A DNA stretch of 64,000 nt from Mycoplasma suis str. Illinois (GTDB lineage Bacteria; Bacillota_I; Bacilli_A; Mycoplasmatales; Mycoplasmoidaceae), in contig NC_015155.1 of NCBI RefSeq assembly GCF_000179035.2, positions 186,001 to 250,000 of the forward strand, in the 5' to 3' direction. The translations under genes were made by a program, and so were the position numbers. How positions within the stretch are numbered: the first letter of the stretch is position 1; the number at the start of each line of letters is the position of its first letter. A model generated the notes under the pieces. That model was not told the DNA's origin, ran no database searches, and was given only the letters and a program-made list of their open reading frames with translations. Of the stretch, positions 10,334 through 20,668 are shown one piece after another.

Positions 10334-11254
10334 ATGAATCTTCCTTTGTTTGCTAAATTACTAGTTTCTGCTTGTACAGTTGGTGGAGGAAGTTTCGGAG
10401 CTTATGCTGCTGGATTATTAGGGAAAAGTGAAATTGGTTCTAATTCAGAATTAATTAATAATCCTAAATTAGAGGAAAATAGTTCTCGACATTTTAATTA
10501 TGCAGGGAAAGATAGAAAAGAAATAGATCGAGATAACTCTTCAGATGATATAGATTCTGGAGATAATACTTCTTCATCCTTGGAGGGAAAAGGTTCTTCT
10601 TCCGATGCTCAACCAGTAACCGATGTAAAGAGTGCAAATCAACAAATAAATAACTTCCAAAGAGAAGAAAGTTCAGATACTCCTTCTACTACAGAAACTA
10701 AAACTTTTAGTTTTCAAAGCACAGCTCTTCAAAGTGAATTGGATAATGCAACTTCAGATATTTCTGAAAAAGAGGATTTAGAAGAAGATAAAGAAGCAAG
10801 TCAAGAAATAGGAGAAAAATTTGAAGATTTTGTTGAAGATTATGACGATTCCAATGAATATGAAGAAGGAGAAATTGATTTAAAGATAGCTGAATATATA
10901 AAGACAGGAAATGAGAATCAAGAGTTATCAGATCAAGGACCTACTTGTGAAACTTGAATGAGAAAAACGGGAAATCAACATTCAATAAGTAAAGAAAATG
11001 GTGAAAATTGCACTTCTAGAATACAGGGAAAAGAATGAGGAAGAGGAGATAGTGTTTTACTTCTAACTTGGTTAGAAGTAGATCAAGTTAAAGCTAAAAA
11101 AGTGTTAAAGCATTATGGTTTGTGAAGTGATAATACGCAATTCAAGAATGATAGAAAAAATAGTTGAGATGCGGGGAATTGATCTTGTTCAAGACAATTC
11201 TTTGGAGAAGATAAATTCACAATTACTTGTGATTATTATTCAAGAACTAATTAG
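10334..11254 (+). CDS. family A acidic four-Cys surface-type protein (306 aa)
   Basis: Second position in its operon. N-terminus MNLPLFAKLLVSAC, Ser/Asp-rich middle (SSDDIDSGDN), acidic block, IAEYIKTGNEN and GPTCETW; later LLTWLEVD (one of few genes writing this Trp as TGG), YGLW, NWSCSRQ and FTITCDYY. The C-terminal half closely resembles that of the broken gene upstream. Function unknown. Confidence 0.87.
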
Positions 11255-11273
11255 TTTTTAGGAAAAGACAATT

Positions 11274-12278
11274 ATGGATTTTCCTTTATTTGCTAAATTA
11301 TTAGTTTCTGTTTGTACAGTTGGAGGTGGTTCTGTAGGAGCTTATGTAGCTGGCTTTATGGGAAATAATAATAGTGAGTTAAGGGAACAGGGAGAAAATC
11401 AACATAATTTAGTAGAACAAGAAGGACAACATCCTTCTTCGAAGGCAGAAGGATCTTCGGATAATACAAAAGAAACAGAAGATAACAAAGATCAATCTTC
11501 TGAAGCAGATGAACAACAAAGAAAATCTCAAGAACAAGTTTCTAGCTCAGAAACTAACTCAAATCCAACATCTGCTGAATTAAATTCTCAGAATCATGAA
11601 CAAAAAGATGAACCTTCCGTCACCAGCTCTACTCCTACAGAACCATTTAGATTTGAAAATCAAGAATTTCAATCCATACTAGATGGTTCAGAAGATGTTT
11701 CTGATCAGGAGAATTCTTATGAAGAAGAATTAGATGAACAAGTTAGTCAAGAGTCAGAAGATGAAGAAACTTTTGGAAGTTTTGAAGATTATGAAAAAGG
11801 ATACTATAGAGATGATTCAGATGACGAAGAAGAAGGAATAAGTAATCCTTCTTCTCTTTTTGTAGCTGAATATATAGAAAAGAAGGGAGAAAATCAACAA
11901 GGAGAAGCATTAGAAGTTACTTGTGAAGATTGAACTACAGATAGTTGAGGAGAATTAAGAAAAAAATCAGAAGTAAGTAAAAGTGAATGTGATTACAGAA
12001 AGAAAAGAGATATTTGAAGTAAAAAGGGAGGTTCACAACCTACAGTATGACTAAATGTTGAGCAAACTAAAGCCAAAAAGATTCTCGAAAAATATGGTTT
12101 GTGAAAAGGAGAAAATTCTAAATTCACAACCCAAAAACAAAATAGATGATTTACTGAAAAAGCAAATTTCAGAGAAACTGAGGGAAAATGAGATTGCAAT
12201 AGAGAGTATTCTGAGCACAATAGCAAGAATTTCTTAATTTCTTGTGATTTCTTTATAGAAAGTCAAAATACTCGTTAG
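11274..12278 (+). CDS. family A acidic four-Cys surface-type protein (334 aa)
   Basis: Last gene of the operon and the longest member. N-terminus MDFPLFAKLLVSVC; Gln/Ser/Glu-rich middle with NSQNHEQKDE-like runs; acidic block; VAEYIEKK, EALEVTCEDW, PTVWLNVE, YGLW, KWDCNRE and FLISCDFF. Ends with a polar tail before TAG. Hairpin at 12291-12312 follows. Function unknown. Confidence 0.87.
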
Positions 12279-12290
12279 AAAGTAAATAAA

Positions 12291-12312
12291 TTTTCGGAGG
12301 TAACTCCGAAAA
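12291..12312 (+). terminator. operon-end hairpin
   Basis: Perfect 9-bp stem TTTTCGGAG-GTAA-CTCCGAAAA, 12 bases after the stop. It has the GTAA loop of the leader hairpins, linking the two hairpin classes. Confidence 0.5.
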
Positions 12313-12341
12313 GTTAATTAAAAAAAGACTAAAAACTCTGC

Positions 12342-12493
12342 TAAAATTTAAGTAATTTTTCTCTAGTTTTCTGAATTTTTATATAGAAATTAATAGTTTT
12401 TCTATGTTGCTGGGGGGGGCACAACAAAGAAAAACTTGTAGAAGTTTTGTGTCCGGAGTTTTCTCCGGCAACTAAAAACTAAAAAACTAAATT
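12342..12493 (+). promoter_or_regulatory. leader 5: TAAAAT box, G8 tract, hairpin
   Basis: CTGCTAAAAT (TAAAAT 12342-12347) then AGTAATTTTTC, G8 at 12412-12419, CCGGAG-TTTT-CTCCGG hairpin at 12453-12468 and CTAAAAACTAAAAAACTAA just before the ATG, the same A-rich pre-start as leader 4. Confidence 0.7.
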
Positions 12494-13399
12494 ATGAGTA
12501 TTTTTGTTCTTTCGAAAGGAATTGCAGCAATTTCTACTATTGGAGGAGCTCTTTTAGGAGGTTATTTTGCTACAACACAATTGAGAGAGGAAGAAAAAGA
12601 GAAAACAATTGTTCTCGAAAAAGAAGATCCTTCTAAACCAGAAATAGAAAAAATTCCTGAAGAACCTAGAGGTTCTCCAGAATTACAAGGAAATCCTATA
12701 TCAGGAACAGAAAGTGATGTTGGGGTAAATCAAGGAAGAAGAGAAGATGAAGTAGATCAAAAAAAAGTAAATGATCAACATGATACTAAAGATGAAGGAT
12801 CTTCAAATGATTTGGAAAGAAACTTAACAGGTCAAGATGTTGAGTTAACTGACTCTAGATTATTAAAAGAGTTGGAGGGAACAACAAATTTTGAAACATC
12901 TTCCGGAAAAGAAGATCTTGAAGAATCAGATGAAGTTAACGAAGAGAGTGAAGAAGAATTTGATGAATTTGAAGATGACTATGAAGTTTCAGGTGAAGAT
13001 GATGAAGAAGAAATGTCAAGAGAATTAAAAATAGTTGATTACATCAAAACGGGTAATGAAAATAGAGACTGAACCGAACAAGGACCTATTTGTGAAAAGT
13101 GAATTAGAAGTGGAGAAAATAATCACTCAATTAGTAGAGAAAAAAATATTGGTGAATGCAATAATCTAATAAATCAAAAAATTCCAAAACAAGAAGAACA
13201 ACTTCTTCTTTCTTGGTTGGATGTAGATAGAGTAAAAGCTAAAAAAGTTCTAGAACATTATGGTTTATGAAAAACTGGAATAAGATTCAAGGATGAAAAA
13301 AGAAAAAATTGACAAATAAATAATTGATCATGTTCTAGAAAATCTTTCGGAAATCATAGATTCATAATTACTTGTGACTATTACCCTGAAACTAAATAG
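12494..13399 (+). CDS. family A acidic four-Cys surface-type protein (301 aa)
   Basis: First gene of a two-gene operon. N-terminus MSIFVLSKGIAAISTIGG differs from the broken gene at 9382 by only two residues in the first 20. Glu/Pro-rich middle, acidic block, IVDYIKTGNEN, GPICEKW, LLSWLDVD, YGLW, NWSCSRK and FIITCDYY. Function unknown. Confidence 0.87.
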
Positions 13400-13418
13400 T
13401 TTTTAAGAGGAATTAATT

Positions 13419-14360
13419 ATGAATCTTCCTCTTTTTTCTAAACTATTAGTTTCTATTTGTACAGTTGGAGGTGGCTCTTTTGGAGCTTACGTAGCAGGAT
13501 TTTTAGGTAGTGGCGAAAGTGAGAAAAAAGTTCAGGAAAATAACAAATTAGTTTCAAAAGATCTAGAAGAACATCGTTCTTCCGGAACAGAACAATCCCT
13601 GAAAACAGAAAAGGATGATGAGTCTAAAGGGCAAGCAACTGAATCATTAGGAAAAAGTGAAGATGTAAATTCAGAAACTCAAGAACAAGCGACATCTTTA
13701 GAAAGTTCCTCAATATCTAATCATCCGCAAGTTCCTGAGCATTCAGATAATTTAGAAAAGACTTCCGAAAATCCTTCCCAAAACTTCACTTTTCAAAGTA
13801 AAGAACTTCAGGAAGCTTTGAGTAGTGCCACTTCAGATGATTCTGAACAAATAGATTCAGAAGAAACACTAGAAGAAATTGCGGAAGAGGAAGAAGGTTT
13901 TGAGAGATTTGAAGAGTATGAAGGTGATGAAGAAGAACAACAATCTTTAGAGGTTGCTGAATATATAAAGAAAGAAGAAGAGAATGAAAGAGGAGAAGTA
14001 TTAAGAGTTAGTTGTGAAGATTGAACTTTGGATGGAATTGGAGGAATAAAGAAAAAAGGAGCCGGAGTAAGTGGTGAGGAATGTGAATATAGAAGGAGAA
14101 GAGATAGTTGAGGCAAAGAAGGAATGCCTCAACCTTTAGTTTGAATAGATGTTGTTCAAAGTAGAGCTAAGAAAATACTTGAAAATTATGGATTGTGAAA
14201 AGATAATGTATCAATTTTTAAAACAAATAAGAATAAAAGGTGAACTACAAAATCACAATATAAAGAAAATACTGGTGAATGAGATTGCACAAGAAAATAT
14301 TCTCGACAGAAAGAAGGAAATTTCTTAATTGCTTGCGATTTCTATAAAAGTCAAAGTTAA
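13419..14360 (+). CDS. family A acidic four-Cys surface-type protein (313 aa)
   Basis: Second gene of the operon. N-terminus MNLPLFSKLLVSIC; Ser/Glu/Gln-rich middle; acidic block EEIAEEEEGFERFEE; VAEYIKKEEEN, EVLRVSCEDW, PLVWIDV, YGLW, EWDCTRK and FLIACDFY. Ends before a hairpin at 14372-14394. Function unknown. Confidence 0.87.
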
Positions 14361-14371
14361 TTAGTCAAAAA

Positions 14372-14394
14372 ATTCCGGAGATTTCCTCCGGAAT
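14372..14394 (+). terminator. operon-end hairpin
   Basis: Perfect 9-bp stem ATTCCGGAG-ATTTC-CTCCGGAAT, 11 bases after the stop, again with the GGAG/CTCC core. Confidence 0.5.
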
Positions 14395-14415
14395 AATGAA
14401 AAATTAAAACTCTGT

Positions 14416-14564
14416 TAAAATTTAAGTAATTTTTCCCTTGTTTTGATGAATTTTTACTGAAAAATAAATAATTTTTTGACTTCGGGGGGGGCAAAGAAGC
14501 AATCAAAATTTTGTAAAAAATTTTTAAGACTGGAGGTAACTCCAGTTTCTAAAAAAATTAAATA
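14416..14564 (+). promoter_or_regulatory. leader 6: TAAAAT box, G8 tract, hairpin
   Basis: CTGTTAAAAT (TAAAAT 14416-14421) then AGTAATTTTTC, G8 at 14484-14491, hairpin ACTGGAG-GTAA-CTCCAGT at 14529-14546, 18 bases before the ATG. It serves a five-gene operon (14565-18746). Confidence 0.7.
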
Positions 14565-15410
14565 ATGAGTCTTTTCACTTTAGCTAAGGGAGTAGTTGCT
14601 CTCTCCACAGCTGGTGGAGCCATTCTAGGAGGTTACTTTGCTAAAAGTTCTTTTAGCGATTTTTCTAATGAAACTGAAGAGAAATCTAAAAAATCACTTC
14701 TAAAGGATGAAAGTCATAGTGAACATAAAGCCGAAGTTGTTGAAACAAGAAGAGAAGGTTTAATTTCTTCTGTAAATGAAGAACAAGAAGGCAATATCCC
14801 GCCAACTAAGCATGTTTCTTCTCCGGAAGATACTTCTCGAAATTCAACAAATTTAGATTTAGAAAATGTTGGGAAGCAAAACACTTTAAATCCTGAAAAT
14901 AAAGAATTACATAATGAATTTCCAGATGAGCAAGAAAGTTTATTGAAGGGGGAAAATAATTGAGATCCCTTTATAGAAGAACTAGAAAGAGAGAAAAAAT
15001 ATGGTTTTGAAGAAACTCAAGAGGATGAAGATTTGGAACAAACAAGTTCTCTTTTAGTTGCACAATATGTTAAGCGAGGAAGTGTTAGTGAAGAAGATCA
15101 ACAAGAGGGGATTGTGTGTGATCAATGAGGGTTAGAGGGAGATAGAGCTGTAAAGCGAAGATCGGGATGCGATACATCTTCGCTTGAAAGAAAAGTTTGA
15201 AGTAGAAGATCTTCTTCTAATGAACCTTTAGCTTGATTAAGTGTTTCTGAAGATCATGCTGAATCAATCTTGAAATCTTATGGACTAATAAATGGTAAAA
15301 CAATTTTCAAGAAAAGTAATGGAACTTGAACTACAGGTCCTTGAGCTTGTGACGTAGAAAAATCTTCCAAAGTATTATTAGTTTCTTGTGATTATTACAG
15401 GAATGGGTAA
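14565..15410 (+). CDS. family A acidic four-Cys surface-type protein (281 aa)
   Basis: First of five genes forming a distinct subgroup. N-terminus MSLFTLAKGVVALSTAGG followed by FAKSSFSDFSNETE, shared almost exactly with the next gene. The C-terminal domain is divergent: VAQYVKRG, VCDQW, PLAWLSVSEDHA, YGLI (no Trp), GPWACDVEKS and LLVSCDYY. TGA reads as Trp at 14960. Function unknown. Confidence 0.86.
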
Positions 15411-15436
15411 TTCAAATTAGAGAAGAGAATTAAATT

Positions 15437-16210
15437 TTGAGCATTATTTCTTTAACTAAGGGAATAATTACTCTCTCCACAGCTGGTGGAGCTGCCTTAG
15501 GAGGTTACTTTGCTAAAAGTTCTTTTAGTGATTTTTCTAATGAAACTGAAAATCAAGAGAAAAAATTATTTCCGAAAAGTGAAAGACGTGAATCAATTAA
15601 AGATGATGCTGATTCTAAAAAACTAGAAGTTACTCCAACTTTTCCCAGAGAGAAAGATGAAAGTTTTGATAATCAAGTTCCTTCACAAATTGAATCAAAT
15701 CATACTACTGGAATAAAAGATCCAACAAGAGAAGAGAGCTTAATGAAAAAAGGAGCTAGTTGAGATGATTTCTTAAATGAGTTAGAAAATAATTCTGAAT
15801 TTAAATATTGAGATAAAGATAATGGGGAAGAACAAGAAGAGATTCATTTAGTTTCTGAGTATATCAGGTATTATTACGTGGATAACGAAGAGGAAAGAAG
15901 TTCTAATTGTGAAACATGATATTCTTGAGGAGACAATATAGAAAATATTCAGAAAAATAAATGTAGTGATTTTTCTGAAAAAAGAAGTAGCTGAGGGGAG
16001 AGATCATCATATAAGCCTGCAATTTGATTAAAAGTTGATATGGATTATTCCGAAAGAGCTTTAAGGGAATATAAGTTAATTGATGAAACAACTGATTATA
16101 AGAAAACTAATGGTAGTTGAACTACCAAAAATTGACTATGCACACTAGAAAAAGTTTCAGGTAACTTTTTGATTGCGTGTGATTTTTATCAAAATCCAAA
16201 AATTACTTAA
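15437..16210 (+). CDS. family A acidic four-Cys surface-type protein (257 aa)
   Basis: TTG start chosen because MSIISLTKGIITLSTAGG aligns with paralogues; upstream A-rich sequence gives no ribosome site. The first ~45 residues match the preceding gene (tandem duplication), then diverge. C-terminal domain: VSEYIRYY, NCETWYSWG, PAIWLKVDMDYSER, YKLI, NWLCTLEK and FLIACDFY. Function unknown. Confidence 0.85.
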
Positions 16211-16251
16211 TAAAGTAATTTAGTTTCTTATTAATTATCAGTAATTAAAGA

Positions 16252-17070
16252 ATGAATTTTCCTTTACTAACTAAATTACTATTTACTTTTTCTTCATTAG
16301 GTGGAACTGCTATTGGAGGTTATTTTGCTACAACTATAGCAGGTAATGAAAAATTAGAAATTGATAAAGAGAAGGGAGAAAAAGAGCTAAAAGAGGAAGT
16401 TGAATCTAAACAAAAGCAAGATAAAAATGGTCAAACGGAAGATGTTGGAAAAGCTCAACACATAGGATTAATAAATTCTGAAGATGGAGATATTAATAAA
16501 CATTCAAGTTCAACAAATTATTTGTTTCAACAGCAAAAAAGCAATGAAGCTTCGGATACTACTTTTGAAAAAGAGACCCTTGAAGAAGAAAAAGATTTAA
16601 TTAGGGGAGGAGAAAGGTGAGATGATTTTCTCGCTGAATTGGAAAGTAAAGGGGATTATGGATTTTCTTCTGATTCTTTGGAAATAGATGAAAAAGAAAG
16701 TGAAAAACAATATGTCGTGGTAGCTGATTATGTCAAATATAAGAGTTATAGTCAGGGAGATGAAGTGTGTGAACAATGATATTTAGAAACAAATAAACCT
16801 AAAAAAAGACAAAAGAATCAATGTGATTCTTTTGCTAAAAAGGAAAGTTGAGGAACAAGATCCCCTCATTATCAACCATTAGTATGAATTAGTTTAGTGG
16901 AAAATTATGCAGAAACAATTCTGAAAGATTATGGATTAATCAGTGGAAATACAAAATATAAGACAAGTAATGGGACTTGAGAGACAGGACCTTGATCTTG
17001 TACTATAGAAAAATCTTTAGATAATTTGTTAGTATCTTGTGATTTTTATGAAAATAAACAAATAACTTAA
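16252..17070 (+). CDS. family A acidic four-Cys surface-type protein (272 aa)
   Basis: N-terminus MNFPLLTKLLFTFSSLGGTAIGGYFAT, a third N-terminal type also found at 17919. Lys/Glu-rich middle; VADYVKYKSY, VCEQWYLE, PLVWISLVENYAET, YGLI, GPWSCTIEKS and LLVSCDFY. Function unknown. Confidence 0.86.
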
Positions 17071-17081
17071 AGAATTAAATT

Positions 17082-17906
17082 TTGAGTATCATCTCCTTAA
17101 CTAAGGGAATAATTACTCTTTCCACAGCTAGTGGAGCTGCCTTAGGAGGTTACTTTGCTAGCGGTTCTTTCGGTAATGTTTCTGAAAACTCTGAAGATCA
17201 AAGTAAAGAAGGGGATCATGGTGATGTAAAAACTCAAGATTCTTCTGATACTTTAGAAAGCGAAGATTCAAAACATAGTGATGGATTATCTATAAAAGAA
17301 CAAGAAGATTTAAAAAGTAAAGCTTCTTCTAAAGAAGGCGAAAAAACTTCTAGAGGAATTCAAGTAGAAAAACAAAATTATGTTCCACTGAATAGTGGAA
17401 CAAATGATTTAAGTAGATTTTCTAGGGAAGAAGAAGGGTGATTGGAACAAGGAGCTAACTGGAATAAGTTCCTAAATGAAATAGAGGGAAATATTGAACA
17501 TTGAGATAGTAATGATGGGGAAGAAGTAGAAGGTGTAGGTTTAGTGGCAGAGTATTACAGAGATAAAGATAAAAGTTATGGTAGTGAAGAAGAAATTAGT
17601 TGTGAGAGATGATATTTAAAGAGAGAAAATAGTGAAGACATGACAAGAATTTCTTGTCAAGACTTCAATACTAATAGAAATTGAGGAAAAAGAACTTTGG
17701 AAAAGCCAGCAGCATGAGTAAAAGTTGATATGGATTATGCAGAAAAAGTATTACAAACATATAAATTAATTGATGAAAGCACTACTTATAAAAAGACAAA
17801 TGGAACTTGAACTACCAAGCATTGACTTTGTACATTAGAAAAAACTTCAGGTAATTTTCTAATAGGTTGTGACTATTATTTAAGTCCCTTCACAAACAAT
17901 AGTTAG
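17082..17906 (+). CDS. family A acidic four-Cys surface-type protein (274 aa)
   Basis: TTG start 11 bases after the previous stop. The first 29 residues almost repeat those of the gene at 15437 (ASGAALGGYFAS), so genes 15437+16252 and 17082+17919 look like a duplicated two-gene unit. Later: VAEYYRDK, SCERWYLK, PAAWVKVDMDYAEK, YKLI, HWLCTLEK, FLIGCDYY. Function unknown. Confidence 0.86.
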
Positions 17907-17918
17907 TAAAGGTTAGCA

Positions 17919-18746
17919 GTGAACTTCCCTTTACTAACTAAGTTATTATTTACTTTTTCTTCAGTAGGAGGAACTGCTATTGGAGGTTATTTCGCTACAA
18001 CTTCAATTTCTTCAGATAAACAGGAAAAAGTTGAAGAAAAAGATCTAAAACAAGAAAACTTAGAGTTAGAGAAATCAAATCTTTCTCCAGTTATTGAGGG
18101 AGAAAGAAGTGAAGATAAAGGAACTCAAAAAGAAAATTCAGGAAATACTCCCTCAAATATTCCTCAACCGGAAAGTTCTCCTGAACCTATTAGTTCGGAG
18201 AAATTACAAGATGTTTTAAGTAATAAGTCAAAAGTATTAACCGATGAAGAAGAAAGAGAATTACTTAGGGGTGCAGATAAGTGAAATGAATTTCTTATTT
18301 CACTTGAAGGGAGAGAAGAATATGGTTTTAAGAATGATGATATTGAGGAAGATGAAGAAAATCAATCAGTTTTAGTTGCCGATTACATTAAATACAAGAA
18401 TGAAGATCTGGAAAGTACGGAAGAAGGTCCAGTTTGCGATAAATGAAGTTTGGAGAATGGAATTCCAAAAAGAAAAAGAAGAGATAATTGTGAAGACTTA
18501 ATTAATAAAGAAAGTTGAGGAATTAGAACTTATTCAAAACCATTTTCATGATTAAGTGTTTCTGAAGAACATGCTGAGACAGCGTTAAAAGAATATGGAT
18601 TAATTAATGAAAAAACAGCTTTCAAGAAAAGTAATGGTACATGAGAAACAGGTAATTGATCATGTACTCTTGAAAGATCTTTTGGTAGATTGTTAGTCGC
18701 TTGCGACTATTACTTAAAAGGAAACATTAGGGGAAATCAATCTTAA
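17919..18746 (+). CDS. family A acidic four-Cys surface-type protein (275 aa)
   Basis: GTG start; MNFPLLTKLLFTFSSVGGTAIGGYFAT differs from the gene at 16252 at one of the first 27 residues. Later: VADYIKYK, GPVCDKWSLE, PFSWLSVSEEHAET, YGLI, NWSCTLER and LLVACDYY. Last gene before the C-T-G element at 18769. Function unknown. Confidence 0.86.
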
Positions 18747-18768
18747 TAATTAGTTAATTTTTTTCTCT

Positions 18769-18789
18769 CCCCCCTTTTTTTTGGGGGGG
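18769..18789 (+). terminator. C6-T8-G7 hairpin between operons
   Basis: C6 (18769-18774), T8 (18775-18782), G7 (18783-18789): a hairpin whose stem is made of two homopolymers. It lies 22 bases after the stop of the last gene of operon 6 and 42 bases before the ATG of the next. It could be a terminator and, because one arm is a G tract, also length-variable. Confidence 0.5.
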
Positions 18790-18831
18790 ATGAAAAATAA
18801 ATTAAATGTATAATTTGGCTTTTAAAAAATT

Positions 18832-19560
18832 ATGAACTTACCTCTTGCGGTTAAGTCTTTTACAGCTCTTTCTTCGTTAGGTGGGGCTGCGATAGGAGGT
18901 TATTTTGCAACCTCCTCAATAAGGGAAAATAAAGAGTCAGAAGTTAAGAAATCTCTCGAAACAGAATCTCAACAACCAGAAACTTTACCTTTGCAAATAA
19001 GTTTGAAATTAGAAGATAAAGAAAGTTTTGAGTTTAAAGAAAAACAGGAAGAAGAATATTACGAAGAAGAAAAAGTAAAAGCATCTTTAGAGTTAGGGAG
19101 AGATTTGGAGGAAGGAGAAAAAATGCAAGATTTTTTTGATGAAATTGATGAAGAAAATTTAGGATCAGAAACTTTTTATGATAGTGAATCCTCAACTATA
19201 TTTGTTGAATATTTCAATCGTAAAAGTGAGGAGTATGAAGAGGGAAGAGAAAAACCAATCTGTGAAAGATGATATGCAGGACATAATTCAGGAAACAGAA
19301 TGAGTGATGAAGATTGTTGAAATTTAATTGATAGAAAAAATAAATCTAATGAAAGCACTGTAGCTTGATTGAGCGTGGATAGAGAAAAAGCTAAAGAAGT
19401 TTTGGAATCATATAGATTAATTGTTAAAGAAAAAACAGTTTATAAGGAGAGAACTAAGAGTTGAATAACTGGACCTTGACTTTGTACATTGGAAAAATCT
19501 ACAAGAAAGCATTTAATTTCTTGCGACTATTATCCCAATAGGAATGAGAATTTAAATTAA
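18832..19560 (+). CDS. family A acidic four-Cys surface-type protein, short (242 aa)
   Basis: Single gene after the C6-T8-G7 element. N-terminus MNLPLAVKSFTALSSLGG; the low-complexity middle is short and mostly Glu/Lys (EEEYYEEEK). C-terminal domain: VEYFNRKSEE, PICERWYAG, VAWLSVDREKAKEVL, YRLI, GPWLCTLEKS, LISCDYY. Function unknown. Confidence 0.86.
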
Positions 19561-19587
19561 GTTTTTAAAAATTCTTTTTAAAAAAGT

Positions 19588-19920
19588 ATGTCTTGATTCT
19601 CTTCTAATTTTTCTTTAGTTTCTTTTATTTTGTTGGGTGGAGGAGTTTTGACAACTTCTTATCTTCTAGCCTTAAACACTGAAGGAAAAGAAGAAGTTCA
19701 AATTAAAGAAGAATCTTCTGAAAAATATTTGAAAGGATTATCGAATTATTTACCTAAAAATTCTGGAAAAAAGAATTGCAAAAAAATAGTAGATAAAGAG
19801 AAAAATGCTGAAGTATATCTATTAGAAAACAGTTGTTCAGAAAAAAATGTTTTGGAAGTTGAGGAAAGTTATGGGGGAGTCAGTGACAGTTATCCTTATT
19901 ACACCCTTCAGGGAAATTAA
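19588..19920 (+). CDS. small hydrophobic-N-terminus protein (110 aa)
   Basis: ATG 19588 is chosen over later starts because MSWFSSNFSLVSFILLGGGVLTTSYLL (with TGA=Trp3) gives a complete hydrophobic segment. The rest is Lys/Glu-rich with Cys in KKNCKKIV and ENSCSEKN, ending in a Tyr-rich tail. It may be a shortened relative of its neighbours; no family recognised. Confidence 0.7.
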
Positions 19921-19928
19921 TTAACTAA

Positions 19929-20462
19929 TTGATAAAAAGATTAGGCGCCAAATTGGCGCTTGGTATCGGTTCAACAATGTTACTTGCAGGAACAGGAGTT
20001 GGTGCTGCGTTTTTTGTAAATAAAAATAATAAATCTCCGGAAAATGATCCAAATATTATTGGAGAGCTTGTTTTATTCAAAGATAGTCGAAAAAGTTGTT
20101 ATGTTTTTATGAAAGAAATTAATTTAAAAATTCCTACCGAAGAAGAATTAGAGAGAAAAGAAGAATGTTTATTAAGTTGATCTAAAGAAATTAAAGGTTA
20201 TGAAAATTCTTTATTAGTGAAAGTAAAAGAAAGTTCGATTAGAGATTTATCTTCCAATGAAAATTCTGAAAATTGAATTAAAAAATTAGCTTTTGAATGA
20301 ATTCCGGTAGAAAAAAGATCTTTGGAAAACTACGAATCTAATGAAGAAAAGAAAAATCAATATATTGAACGACATTGCAAAACTAAACGGAAAAGAGAAT
20401 GGTTTCCTTTTAGAAGCTGAGTAGAAATAAAGTGTGAGTGAGATAAAACAGCAAATAATTAA
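19929..20462 (+). CDS. four-Cys paralogue without low-complexity region (177 aa)
   Basis: TTG start eight bases after the previous stop. Hydrophobic segment LALGIGSTMLLAGTGVGAAFF (residues ~7-27), then directly a Cys/Trp domain: SCYVFM, ECLLSW, RHCKTKR, IKCEWD. TGA is Trp at 20178 and later. Four Cys in the order seen in family A, without the Ser/Glu-rich and acidic parts. Followed by a terminator at 20480-20499. Function unknown. Confidence 0.78.
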
Positions 20463-20479
20463 GTAAATTTATTTTTTCT

Positions 20480-20499
20480 AAGGAGCTTGTAAGCTCCTT
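20480..20499 (+). terminator. rho-independent terminator
   Basis: AAGGAGCTT-GT-AAGCTCCTT, a perfect 9-bp stem with the last T pairs running into TTTT, 17 bases after the stop at 20462. Confidence 0.75.
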
Positions 20500-20536
20500 T
20501 TAAGAGTTATAGAAGATAATTACAGTTTTTGTTAGA

Positions 20537-20564
20537 ATTTTCTTCTTTTAAAAAAGAAGAAAAT
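20537..20564. repeat. AT-rich inverted repeat in intergenic gap
   Basis: ATTTTCTTCTTTT followed by AAAAAAGAAGAAAAT forms a near-perfect palindrome in the 206-base gap between genes. It could be a bidirectional terminator or a protein site. Nothing else is recognised in 20500-20668 apart from AT-rich sequence. Confidence 0.4.
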
Positions 20565-20668
20565 ATTAAGTATTTTTAAAAAATTAATTAAAGGCAAATA
20601 AGGAGTTTGAAAAATTTCTTGAGAGTTAATTAATTTATTAATAATTGTTTTTTAAAATAACCTAGAAA

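Noticed and set aside
12055-12237. Plus-strand 60-codon frame MLSKLKPKRFSKN
   Set aside because: Shifted frame inside the conserved C-terminal domain of the gene at 11274, which is intact with TGA=Trp.
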